Source: Desulfobacterales bacterium (lineage in GTDB: Bacteria > Desulfobacterota > Desulfobacteria > Desulfobacterales > C00003106). From it: a DNA stretch of 8,848 bases. Positions 1-7,448 of the stretch are shown piece after piece (within the stretch, counting starts at the first letter, position 1; every line of letters begins with the position of its first letter). The notes beneath the pieces are model-generated. The model was not told the origin of the DNA and ran no database searches. It saw only the letters and a program-made list of their open reading frames with translations. The position numbers and the translations under genes were made by a program. The DNA is taken from the NCBI GenBank assembly GCA_030613165.1, contig JAUWMN010000043.1, positions 1-8,848 of the forward strand, given 5' to 3'.

Positions 1-499
1 ATTCAAAGGCCAAAGCGACCTTTCTCGTGGTGATATTAAGGGTGGGTATGAAACGATCGTAGTATCCTCCTCCCTGGCCGTTCCTACCCCCACGTGTATC
101 AAAACCAACGCCGGGGATGATGGCAAGATCGATCTGGTCGACAGGGATCTGTTTTGTCCTGGATCTATCCGGTTCGAGTATCCCTTTGTATCCAGGCAAG
201 AGGTCTCGGTCAAAGTCTGCAATTTTGAATGGGACAAGCTGACGATTTTTAGTATCTGTCCAGGGTACAATTACTATTTTCTCGTGAGCAAAGCTCTTTC
301 GGATCACCTCTTCTGTAGAGACTTCACTCTTGGTTGCAACGTAAAAGAGGACCACGTGCGATTCCAAAAAATTGGCAAAAGAAAAAAGGCTTTCTAAAAT
401 GGCAGCGCTTTTTTCGTCCCGTTCTTTTTCAGAAAGCTTGTTGCGGTTTTGTAACGTTTGACGGCGGATCTCTTCTTTTCGTATTCTGATATCTTCCAT
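1..499 (-). CDS. ygfA: 5-formyltetrahydrofolate cyclo-ligase, partial (C-terminal end beyond the window)
   Basis: The reading frame from the ATG at 499-497 stays open to the left window edge, giving 166 codons that start MEDIRIRKEEIRRQTLQNRN. Family members are usually about 190 residues, so roughly 20-30 residues are missing. The enzyme performs the ATP-dependent conversion of 5-formyl-THF to 5,10-methenyl-THF in the cytoplasm, returning a folate storage form to one-carbon metabolism. The diagnostic block is visible: a PGVGFDTRGGRNGQGGGYYDRF-like segment (near 60-125 on this strand) with the Gly-rich GGGYYDRF nucleotide/substrate loop, preceded by an Arg/Lys/Glu-rich N-terminal helix that ends in a KLSEKER motif typical of the family. 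The gene diverges from serS and has its own promoter-like sequence at 532-560. Family assignment is secure; the gene symbol is the E. coli one. The ATG is chosen because no better in-frame start lies upstream and an AGG-containing stretch precedes it. Confidence 0.93.
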   Translation of the reverse strand, partial: MEDIRIRKEEIRRQTLQNRNKLSEKERDEKSAAILESLFSFANFLESHVVLFYVATKSEVSTEEVIRKSFAHEKIVIVPWTDTKNRQLVPFKIADFDRDLLPGYKGILEPDRSRTKQIPVDQIDLAIIPGVGFDTRGGRNGQGGGYYDRFIPTLNITTRKVALAFE

Positions 500-531
500 A
501 GAACCTATCCGACAGTTTTTTTAAAAAAAGA

Positions 532-560
532 CTTTTACCAAAATTTGTTATGAAAGTCAA
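532..560 (-). promoter_or_regulatory. sigma-70-type promoter for the 5-formyl-THF cyclo-ligase gene
   Basis: On the minus strand a -35 TTGACT (560-555) is followed by a 17-nt spacer and a -10 TAAAAG (537-532). The -10 is preceded by TGG, which makes it an extended -10. Transcription would start near 525, leaving a leader of about 25 nt before the ATG at 499. Spacing and position fit well; there is no experimental support. Confidence 0.55.
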
Positions 561-644
561 GTGACAATAATTATTGACTAAAATATTGGTTCATGATACC
601 CCGTGCTTAGGTTGGGTCGAGAGGATTTCCCCAAAGTACATTAG

Positions 645-2006
<1,362 letters not shown>

Positions 2007-2021
2007 AATTGAAGCTATTTA

Positions 2022-2127
2022 TTTCACCGCAAAGACGCAAAGAACGCAAAGGAATGCTTTATAAAAATGAAATGCAAATAATTAATTACATTAAAAACTT
2101 TGCGCTCTTTGCGTCTTTGCGGTGAAA
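2022..2127. repeat. Inverted repeat with tandem CGCAAAG arms between serS and thrC
   Basis: The left arm (2022-2051) and right arm (2098-2127) are each 30 nt and complementary at 29 of 30 positions, around a 46-nt A/T-rich loop (2052-2097). Each arm is a small tandem array: the motif CGCAAAG occurs three times at 8-9 bp steps after TTTCACCG. It begins 16 nt after the serS stop and ends about 30 nt before the thrC ATG. The RNA would form a very stable hairpin on either strand, but no U-tract follows, so it is not a standard intrinsic terminator. It is probably a dispersed palindromic repeat of the genome; I cannot count other copies from here. Confidence 0.85.
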
Positions 2128-2159
2128 GACAACTAAGATTTTGATTAAAAGGTTAACCT

Positions 2160-3671
2160 ATGAAAACCGAAAATTTCCCGAACAAGATTCAACCCTATCT
2201 CTTGCCGAAAATCGGGGGCGAGATGGTTTATCGAGGTATAAAATGTAATGAAGAATTTGATATTGATCAACTTCTATACACTTGCCCTAAGTGTGGCAGT
2301 GTTCTCCTTTTGGAAGATAAGCTTTTCGAACAACTGAGAATTATTCCCGGCGATATCTGGCGCAAAGTCTTTGATTATAGAAGAATGCTTAATGTCCCCG
2401 CGCTAAAGGGCATTTATCTATACCACGAGTTTATCGGACCGACACTTCCGCTCGATTCCATAGTCTATCTGGGTGAAGGGAACACTCCTATTGTTGAGGC
2501 AAATGCCCCGCTCCAAAAGGAGGTTGGGCGTAAGTTCTACTTTAAAAACGACGGGCAAAATCCGAGCGCTTCTTTTAAGGATAGGGGTATGGCTAGCGCC
2601 CTTAGCTATATCAATCATCTGCTTAGAACAGGGGCTGTCTCGGAAATCTTAGCGGTCTGCGCATCCACGGGAGATACTTCCGCCTCTGCAGCCCTTTATG
2701 CCTCTTACTTACAACCTCGTATAAAATCCGCCGTGCTCTTGCCTCACAAGAAGGTGACTCCGCAACAGCTTGCCCAGCCCCTGGGAAGTGGGGCTGTGGT
2801 CCTGGAAATTCCCGGGGTTTTTGATGACTGCATGAAGGTAGTTGAGGCCCTTTCGGACGATTATAACGTGGCGCTCTTGAATTCAAAGAACGCCTGGCGG
2901 ATATTGGGGCAGGAATCTTATTCTTATGAGATTGCCCAGCAATTCGATTACAACCTGGATAAAAAAACCGTTGTGGTCCCTATAGGGAACGCGGGTAATA
3001 TTACAGCGATTATAAGTGGATTTTTGAAGTTTTTTGAAACAGGTATTATAGATACATTGCCAAAGATTATCGGAGTACAGTCTGCTCATGCCGATCCTGT
3101 GTACCGGTATTATCTGGAGCCGGATTCAAAAAAACGCGTTTTTAAACCTGTGACTGTACGACCGAGCGTGGCCCAGGCCGCCATGATTGGAAATCCTGTT
3201 TCCATGCCGAGAGTGATTAATTTGGTTGAAAAATATAATGAAAAAGGAAAAGGACAAAAGGTCTTTTTTGTAGAGGTGACCGAACAGGCGATCATGGACT
3301 GGCAGCTTACAGCTAATAGAAATGGACACATTGTTTGCACTCAGGGCGGTGAGACACTTGCCGGATTGATTGAAGCGATAAACTCCGGAGTCGTGGAAAG
3401 GAATGAAGAGGTAATTCTTGACTCAACCGCCCATTCCCTGAAATTTTCCGGTTTTCAGGAGATGTACTTTGAAGATAGCTTCCCAGAAGCCTTTGAGATC
3501 GTGCCAAAGCGAGAATTTCAGAACTCCCCGCGTCTGGTCTGTCCAAGCGGATTAAAGGAGGCGCCGGAGCCCGGCAAGCAATTGGCGCCGGAGCGATTTG
3601 AAGAGTTTGTCCGGCTTACTACAGAAGAAATAGCGTCAATTCTTAACTTGAAAAAAAAGAAGAAGGCGTAA
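2160..3671 (+). CDS. thrC: Threonine synthase (PLP-dependent)
   Basis: The 503-residue fold-type II PLP enzyme converts O-phospho-L-homoserine to L-threonine, the last step of threonine biosynthesis, in the cytoplasm. The PLP lysine is K140 in NPSASFKDRGM (134-144). STGDTSASAALYASYL (169-184) and the Gly-rich phosphate loop PIGNAGNITAI (274-284) follow in the expected order. The N terminus carries a zinc-ribbon-like segment: CPKC at 42-45 is intact, but the first knuckle shows only C29 (KCNEEF), so one ligand appears to be lost. The C-terminal tail ends in five lysines encoded by an A-rich run. The start is supported by AAAAGG (2147-2152), seven bases upstream. The stop lies only 3 bp from the stop of the convergent gene at 3675, with no visible terminator between them. 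Confidence 0.95.
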   Translation: MKTENFPNKIQPYLLPKIGGEMVYRGIKCNEEFDIDQLLYTCPKCGSVLLLEDKLFEQLRIIPGDIWRKVFDYRRMLNVPALKGIYLYHEFIGPTLPLDSIVYLGEGNTPIVEANAPLQKEVGRKFYFKNDGQNPSASFKDRGMASALSYINHLLRTGAVSEILAVCASTGDTSASAALYASYLQPRIKSAVLLPHKKVTPQQLAQPLGSGAVVLEIPGVFDDCMKVVEALSDDYNVALLNSKNAWRILGQESYSYEIAQQFDYNLDKKTVVVPIGNAGNITAIISGFLKFFETGIIDTLPKIIGVQSAHADPVYRYYLEPDSKKRVFKPVTVRPSVAQAAMIGNPVSMPRVINLVEKYNEKGKGQKVFFVEVTEQAIMDWQLTANRNGHIVCTQGGETLAGLIEAINSGVVERNEEVILDSTAHSLKFSGFQEMYFEDSFPEAFEIVPKREFQNSPRLVCPSGLKEAPEPGKQLAPERFEEFVRLTTEEIASILNLKKKKKA

Positions 3672-3674
3672 AAC

Positions 3675-4028
3675 TCAGGCCCTGACGTAGCTGGACCAGA
3701 GGACATGCTCCACCTCATGCATGAGATCGGCTAAATTCCTGTCCTTTATATAACAAAAAGCAAGATCAAACATTTCCTCTTCTGATAGCCCTTCATACGG
3801 CGGGGCGCCTGTTACCTGGCTTACAACACGTTCCACGGTCCGCAATTTATTGCTCATCTCCTCAAACTCCTCCTCTTTTACAAGGACTTGCTTTCCATGG
3901 TGATGAGCGATAGGGAGTATTACACTTGTTTTAACGATGAGGAGGTCTCTTAATTTGAGCGGAATATAAAATGCCTTATATCCGGCAAGCCGTAAAAATT
4001 GATTATAGATTTCAAACAGAATAATCAT
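3675..4028 (-). CDS. Uncharacterised small protein (117 aa)
   Basis: I do not recognise this family. The ATG at 4028-4026 is preferred over an in-frame ATG at 4085 because a strong Shine-Dalgarno (GGGAGGTGG) sits seven to eight bases before it, while the upstream ATG has none. The product starts MIILFEIYNQFLRLAGYKAF. It has a mixed hydrophobic/basic first half, a His cluster AHHHGK (41-46), an acidic helix-like stretch (KEEEFEEM, 51-58), and a C-terminal MHEVEHVLW segment (103-111) that formally matches HExxH. No signal peptide or clear membrane segment is visible, so it is probably cytoplasmic. It is transcribed from its own promoter (4114-4142) and converges on thrC. Proximity to the nickel genes is suggestive only, because a 240-bp gap and a repeat lie between. 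It is likely a real gene given the strong ribosome binding site plus promoter; function unknown. Confidence 0.75.
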   Translation of the reverse strand: MIILFEIYNQFLRLAGYKAFYIPLKLRDLLIVKTSVILPIAHHHGKQVLVKEEEFEEMSNKLRTVERVVSQVTGAPPYEGLSEEEMFDLAFCYIKDRNLADLMHEVEHVLWSSYVRA

Positions 4029-4400
4029 TGTTGCCACCTCCCTGTAGCCCGGTTGGAGCATTTTCAACGCTCTTATAATTATCATCGGAAGAAGGCTTTG
4101 AAATATTAACTATTTTATATTTGGTCGCAATTACCTTGCCAAGACTTACTGAAATGGACCTAACGATCTTAAATAGATAGGCTTTTGGTTTTATACTTCG
4201 GCTGGGTTATGACTATATGTGAGGTTTAATTCTGTATTTTTTCCGGGATAGGTGTCAAATTTTTTACTTGTGTCCATCCAGAAATGGTAGATTTTGTTCC
4301 AAGACAAGGCCGCACAAGGATTTTCATCCGAGGTGTAGTCCCGCCAGGGCGGGACGGAGAACGCCGTATTGGGACAAAATATGCCATTTCTGGGTGGGCA
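4029..4400. other. Intergenic stretch between the small unknown gene and nikO
   Basis: No credible gene is seen here. The stretch holds the leader of the small unknown gene, including a 7-bp hairpin in which GAGCGTT pairs with AATGCTC. It also holds a good minus-strand promoter (4114-4142), a weaker minus-strand TTGACA (4258-4253) with a poor -10 16 nt further on, and the palindromic element copy 1 (4270-4401). Bases 4143-4250 show nothing I can name. Confidence 0.6.
4114..4142 (-). promoter_or_regulatory. sigma-70-type promoter for the small unknown gene
   Basis: The -35 TTGGCA (4142-4137) and -10 TATAAA (4119-4114) are separated by exactly 17 nt, each one base from consensus. The predicted start near 4107 gives a leader of about 80 nt before the ATG at 4028. 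It is one of the best housekeeping-type promoters in the window and supports the downstream gene being real and separately transcribed. Confidence 0.65.
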
Positions 4401-4401
4401 C
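4270..4401. repeat. Structured palindromic element, copy 1 (3' of nikO)
   Basis: A 96-nt core (4288-4383) matches the core at 7341-7436 at 88 positions; all eight differences fall in 17 bases (4318-4334). Nested complementarity is clear: an inner stem ATTTTGTTCC (4291-4300) with GGGACAAAAT (4371-4380), a perfect hairpin GTCCCGCC-AG-GGCGGGAC (4338-4355), and a small hairpin GGAT-TTTC-ATCC (4318-4329). Around the core lies an 18-nt outer arm pair specific to this copy, GTGTCCATCCAGAAATGG (4270-4287) with 4384-4401. It is complementary except for two wobble positions. The right arm ends on the last base of the nikO stop codon, so the element forms the immediate 3' UTR of the nickel operon and could terminate or protect its mRNA. 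Confidence 0.88.
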
Positions 4402-5066
4402 TAACTTATTCTCTCTATCGTCCCCTTGGTCATTCGGTAGGTACAGTTTGTTGTTTCCTTTAAGAGCTGTTCGTCATGAGATGTGATGATGTAGGAATGA
4501 AAACGATTTTTTAAAATCGCTGTTATCTTTTTTGTGACATCGATGTCTAACCCTGCCGTTGGTTCGTCGAGCAACAGGACTTTAGGACTCATCGCCAGTA
4601 TAGTGGCAAATGCTATGAGTCTTTTTTCTCCTCCTGAAAGATTGTAAGTTACCCGCTGTTCAAAACCGGACATTCCTAACTTTGCAAGGGTCTCCTTTAC
4701 AATGGCTTTTGCTTCCTTGAGGGATTTGCCAAGATTGAGCGGACCAAAGGCGATGTCTTCGGCCACGGTGGGGCTGAAGAGTTGATCGTCAGAGTCTTGA
4801 AACAGCAAACCGATTTTTTCTCTAACTTCCCGAAAATCCGGCTCTATCTTTCTGATCCCACCCAATATGTTGATTTCACCCACTGACGGCTTCAGCAACC
4901 CCATAATAATATGGAACAGGGTTGTCTTACCACTTCCATTGGAGCCTACCAGACCGATTCGGTCACCTTCGGACAGTGTAAAATTGATTTTTTTAAGCAC
5001 ATCAGGTCTTGTTGTATAACCAAAGGCTATATCTTTTAATGTGATTATTGTATCCTGTGCAGCCAT
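4401..5066 (-). CDS. nikO: ECF transporter ATPase NikO (CbiO type)
   Basis: This is the ATP-hydrolysing subunit of the nickel/cobalt ECF importer, bound to the cytoplasmic face of NikQ. From the ATG at 5066 it is 221 residues. Walker A GSNGSGKTT is at 41-49, the Q-loop glutamine at Q90 sits in GLLFQDSDDQLFSPTVAED (86-104, typical of CbiO), the signature LSGGE at 143-147, Walker B VLLLDEP at 163-169, the D-loop GLD next, and the switch histidine H197 in TSHDE. All catalytic residues are present. The frame is open upstream to an ATG at 5156, but those 30 residues lie inside nikQ and do not resemble the family. MAAQDTIITLKDIAFGY fits the usual N terminus, giving a 22-nt overlap with nikQ and implying translational coupling. 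The ribosome binding site is weak. Metal choice (Ni over Co) comes from the neighbours. Confidence 0.95.
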   Translation of the reverse strand: MAAQDTIITLKDIAFGYTTRPDVLKKINFTLSEGDRIGLVGSNGSGKTTLFHIIMGLLKPSVGEINILGGIRKIEPDFREVREKIGLLFQDSDDQLFSPTVAEDIAFGPLNLGKSLKEAKAIVKETLAKLGMSGFEQRVTYNLSGGEKRLIAFATILAMSPKVLLLDEPTAGLDIDVTKKITAILKNRFHSYIITSHDEQLLKETTNCTYRMTKGTIERIS

Positions 5067-5806
5067 TGAAACAATATTAACCCCATTATATAGAAACACA
5101 TAATCATACCCAGAACAATGTCGGATCGCTTCAAGCAAAGGTAATCGAGTACCCAATATTTTTCTTTAAATCCTCTGCATAACATAGCATTATAAATTTT
5201 ATTTGAACGATCGTAGCTTCTCAGGAGGAGAACCCCGACAAGATAGGCGTACGTTCGATAGGTATGGAGATTGGTCTTAGGTCTAAAGCAGCGTATTTTA
5301 AGCGCGTGGTCCAACTTATGATATTCGAGATGAATCACATGTACGTATCGGTAGCAAAACAAGAACAAATGAACTAATTTGTCAGGTACATACAAACGAT
5401 TCAATGCATGGACAAGTTTGGGTATGGGCGATGTCGCAAGAAACGCAATGCAGGCAAGGATGATTGCGTTTGATTTTAGCGTTATCAAAAGAGCCTGATT
5501 GATTCCTTCCTGAGACGCCTTGAGCGGCCCCAACGAAAAGACTGTGTGACCGGGATATGTAAAGGGGAGAAAGAACCAAAGAAAGAGAATAAAACCGTTG
5601 ACGATGAGAAGACGCCATCCAACCTTTGTTAGGTCGAGTCGGGCGGCGATGATTACAACCGCGGGGAGAAAAAAAGCAGACAGCGCTATTGAATGACGGA
5701 TCGCTGTTGCAACCACAATCGAAAAAGAGACCGCCACGATGACCTTAACTCTTGGGTCAAGTCTATGGAGAAACGAGTTCCCTTCTGCGAATTCTTCTAT
5801 ATCCAT
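5045..5806 (-). CDS. nikQ: ECF transporter transmembrane (T) component NikQ, CbiQ family
   Basis: The 253-residue membrane protein couples ATP hydrolysis in NikO to the substrate-binding NikM. It starts MDIEEFAEGNSFLHRLDPRVK, the classic CbiQ N terminus, and has about five to six hydrophobic segments (roughly 22-58, 64-82, 110-125, 145-160, 186-196, 229-248). The two cytoplasmic coupling-helix motifs (A-x-x-x-R-G) are at 168-173 and 207-212. The second is intact (AMLCRG). In the first, ALKIRC, the expected glycine is cysteine (codon TGC at 5290-5288). The ATG at 5806 is well placed. nikO begins within its last codons. A 185-bp gap with an inverted repeat separates it from nikL upstream, so its transcription may depend on read-through or on an unseen promoter. 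Confidence 0.94.
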   Translation of the reverse strand: MDIEEFAEGNSFLHRLDPRVKVIVAVSFSIVVATAIRHSIALSAFFLPAVVIIAARLDLTKVGWRLLIVNGFILFLWFFLPFTYPGHTVFSLGPLKASQEGINQALLITLKSNAIILACIAFLATSPIPKLVHALNRLYVPDKLVHLFLFCYRYVHVIHLEYHKLDHALKIRCFRPKTNLHTYRTYAYLVGVLLLRSYDRSNKIYNAMLCRGFKEKYWVLDYLCLKRSDIVLGMIMCFYIMGLILFQWLHRIQ

Positions 5807-5850
5807 ATTGAGTCCTGGAACACCCTGGCCGAATAGTTTTCGGGTGTATT

Positions 5851-5983
5851 GGAGTGTTGGAGTACTGGAGTGTTGATCTATATCTTCGAGAGAATATATT
5901 GAAACCCAGAGAGTGTTCTGCTTTCATTTCCGACAGAAAACATCGGCTTTTCGGTTTTCCATTACTCCATTACTCCAACACTT
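5851..5983. repeat. Inverted repeat with 8-bp periodic TGGAGTRY arms between nikL and nikQ
   Basis: The left arm (about 5851-5877) is a tandem array of a TGGAGTRY octamer, repeated at exact 8-bp steps. The right arm (about 5957-5983) carries its reverse complement (ATTACTCC, ATTACTCC, AACACT). The arms agree at most positions with several mismatches, around an 80-nt spacer that contains a small CCGA/TCGG hairpin. It starts nine bases after the nikL stop codon on the transcribed strand and fills most of the gap to nikQ. It is probably a dispersed genomic palindrome acting as an mRNA processing or stabilising structure; no U-tract follows. Confidence 0.7.
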
Positions 5984-5991
5984 CAGATTCT

Positions 5992-6639
5992 TTACTTGTT
6001 TTTCTTACTTCTAAAAAGCATTACAAGTCCCATGATTCCAAAAATATAGCCGATTCCTCCTACTACTTCCGCAAGTGATGTACCACGGTCCTGCTGCATT
6101 TTTGCGAGTGTCCTTTTTATCGGCGCTAATTTTTTATCAAGCGACTCTTCTATCAAGGATTGCAGGTGTGTTATGTCTACTCCGGCCGTATTTCCCTCAA
6201 CGTCTACCTGCTCCACGGCACGAGAAGCTTGCATAGTGAGTGCATCCGGTTTAGTTGCACTTACAGAATCGGGAAATTCTGTTTTCTTAAGAAGATATTC
6301 TGCCCTGTGTCCCATGCTTGCTGTAAGAACGATTTTCAAATCAGTATGTTGGGGAATTTTGAACGAAAAGAGCCCGTCTTTGTCGGTCTTCCCTTCTAAA
6401 AGTTTGCTCCCCTGATCATCAAGCACTGTCACTGTCGAATTAATGCATTTCTTTCCATCATTGAAATAACTTTCGGTAAAAACAGTATCACCTTCTACAT
6501 AGGCAAAGATATTTACCTTATGGGCATGGGCGGGCGCTATAGTGGCAAGGAGCATGAAAAGGATACAAAACAAACAGATACCTCTTGCCTTAAATATTGA
6601 CAATTTTTTTAATCTTTGAGCGGTATCATAGTTATGCAT
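5992..6639 (-). CDS. nikL: Nickel ECF accessory protein NikL (secreted domain with C-terminal anchor)
   Basis: The 215-residue protein has a cleavable-looking signal peptide: basic N region (KKLSIFKAR), hydrophobic core 21-35, and an AHA|H site at 39/40. A beta-rich extracytoplasmic domain follows (HKVNIFAYVEGDTVFTESYF, then a carboxypeptidase-regulatory-like segment with KTDKDGLFSFKIP). After it come a coiled, charged linker (about 155-185) and one C-terminal membrane helix (about 187-207) ending RSKKNK. This layout, next to nikM, matches NikL, an accessory of nikKMLQO-type transporters. Its biochemical role is not settled; it probably assists nickel capture or complex assembly at the outer face. 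The start codon overlaps the nikM stop region by 8 nt (ATGCATAA), so translation is probably coupled. The mature N terminus would be histidine. Confidence 0.85.
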   Translation of the reverse strand: MHNYDTAQRLKKLSIFKARGICLFCILFMLLATIAPAHAHKVNIFAYVEGDTVFTESYFNDGKKCINSTVTVLDDQGSKLLEGKTDKDGLFSFKIPQHTDLKIVLTASMGHRAEYLLKKTEFPDSVSATKPDALTMQASRAVEQVDVEGNTAGVDITHLQSLIEESLDKKLAPIKRTLAKMQQDRGTSLAEVVGGIGYIFGIMGLVMLFRSKKNK

Positions 6640-7240
6640 ACGGTGTCTCCAACATTTCGGGTTTTACTTTTCGCAAGAAACTTACACAGGAGACCGTAAG
6701 GATCCCCTCAGTAACCATAACCGGAATATGTGCAAGTACAGCAACCTGGCCGGCTGCAAGAAATGCTTCTCCGGTCAATGCCAGCGCTATTGCAACCATA
6801 ATACATGTTAGGAGCACACTGAAAAAACCACACGAAAACGCTGATGCTACCATGATCCAGGACTTGTTACTTTTTACTCCTTCGCGGAAAAAGTAATAGC
6901 AGAGTATGGCCGGTATAGCCATGTTGCATGTGTTGACACCAAGCGTTGTTAATCCGCCGAACTGAAAAAGGATCGCTTGCAGAGCAATCGCAAGCAATAT
7001 GGCAGGGAAAACGGTCCAGCCCAGCAACAAACCGGCAATTCCATTCAAAATCATGTGAACGCTGGACAGTCCTATGGGGATATGGATTAACGAAGCAAGA
7101 AAAAAGACAGAAGCCAACACCGCCACCTTGGGAAGCTTGTCATAATCCATTTTTTTCAAGCCGATACTAACACCGGCAACACATACAGCCGCTCCCGTGA
7201 TTAACACGGGCGCTGACAATACCCCTTCGGAAATGTGCAT
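6632..7240 (-). CDS. nikM: Nickel ECF substrate-specificity (S) component NikM, CbiM family
   Basis: The 202-residue integral membrane protein binds the metal ion and delivers it through the NikQ/NikO module. It begins MHISEG, the hallmark of the family. In the solved NikM2 structure the ion is held by the N-terminal amine, His2 (backbone and side chain) and a histidine in an SVH segment; here these correspond to H2 and H62 (SSVHMILNG, 59-67). GGLTTLGVNTCNMAIPA (95-111) and AHIPVMVTEGILT (170-182) are also characteristic. About six hydrophobic helices are visible. The strictly conserved MH start fixes the ATG at 7240. The ribosome binding site AAGG lies nine bases upstream inside a small hairpin. 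It follows nikK after about 200 bp holding repeat copy 2. Nickel rather than cobalt is inferred from SVHM and from the NikK/NikL partners. Confidence 0.93.
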   Translation of the reverse strand: MHISEGVLSAPVLITGAAVCVAGVSIGLKKMDYDKLPKVAVLASVFFLASLIHIPIGLSSVHMILNGIAGLLLGWTVFPAILLAIALQAILFQFGGLTTLGVNTCNMAIPAILCYYFFREGVKSNKSWIMVASAFSCGFFSVLLTCIMVAIALALTGEAFLAAGQVAVLAHIPVMVTEGILTVSCVSFLRKVKPEMLETPYA

Positions 7241-7249
7241 AGTTATCTG

Positions 7250-7264
7250 CCTTGTATGTCAAGG
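7250..7264 (-). promoter_or_regulatory. Hairpin enclosing the nikM ribosome binding site
   Basis: On the transcribed strand CCTTG (7264-7260) and CAAGG (7254-7250) form a perfect 5-bp stem around a 5-nt loop. The AAGG that serves as the nikM Shine-Dalgarno lies in the 3' arm, so the stem would hide it. The stem is short, so the effect may be modest. Confidence 0.35.
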
Positions 7265-7275
7265 GATTTAAAAGG

Positions 7276-7300
7276 CTCTCTCCCCGCTTGCGGGAGTGAG
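7276..7300. repeat. GC-rich hairpin in the nikK-nikM gap
   Basis: CCCGC (7283-7287) and GCGGG (7290-7294) pair around a TT loop, and the pairing continues outward after a bulged C (TC with AG, then CTC with GAG to 7276/7300, with one T-T mismatch). No U-tract follows on either strand. It looks like a simple dispersed hairpin or an mRNA processing/stability structure ahead of nikM. Confidence 0.5.
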
Positions 7301-7327
7301 GGAACCTTAATTCAACAGTATTGACCC

Positions 7328-7448
7328 AAAAAAAGGGGGATAGATTTTGTTCCAAGACAAGGCCGCACAAAGGTTTCTACCGCAGGCGTAGTCCCGCCAG
7401 GGCGGGACGGAGAACGCCGTATTGGGACAAAATATGCCCCCTTTATTT
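7328..7448. repeat. Structured palindromic element, copy 2, forming a terminator-like structure 3' of nikK
   Basis: The core (7341-7436) matches copy 1, with the inner stem at 7344-7353/7424-7433, the perfect GTCCCGCC/GGCGGGAC hairpin at 7391-7408 and a GGT-TTCT-ACC hairpin at 7372-7381. The outer arms differ completely from copy 1: AAAAAAAGGGGG (7328-7339) pairs with CCCCCTTTATTT (7437-7448) with one mismatch. Read on the nikK strand, the last codons and stop are followed by AAAGGGGG, the element, then CCCCC and seven T residues. That is the layout of an intrinsic terminator with the element sitting in its loop. The right arm covers the nikK stop (TAA at 7445-7443). Confidence 0.88.

Noticed and set aside
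2022..2127. CRISPR array, suggested by the repeated CGCAAAG units
   Set aside because: Units are only 7-9 bp with no spacers of constant length; the structure is a single palindrome and no cas gene is present.
4029..4085. Longer version of the small unknown protein starting at 4085
   Set aside because: No Shine-Dalgarno precedes that ATG, whereas a strong one precedes the ATG at 4028 and would itself be inside the extension.
4268..4486. Plus-strand open frames across both palindromic elements with similar translations (RFCSKTRPHK and SPARAGRRTPYWDKIC)
   Set aside because: The similarity comes from the DNA repeat itself. Most differences between copies change amino acids, no ribosome binding site is present, and the frames overlap real minus-strand genes.
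5067..5156. Longer NikO N terminus beginning at 5156
   Set aside because: The extra 30 residues are read from inside nikQ in another frame and do not resemble CbiO; the ATG at 5066 gives the normal family start.
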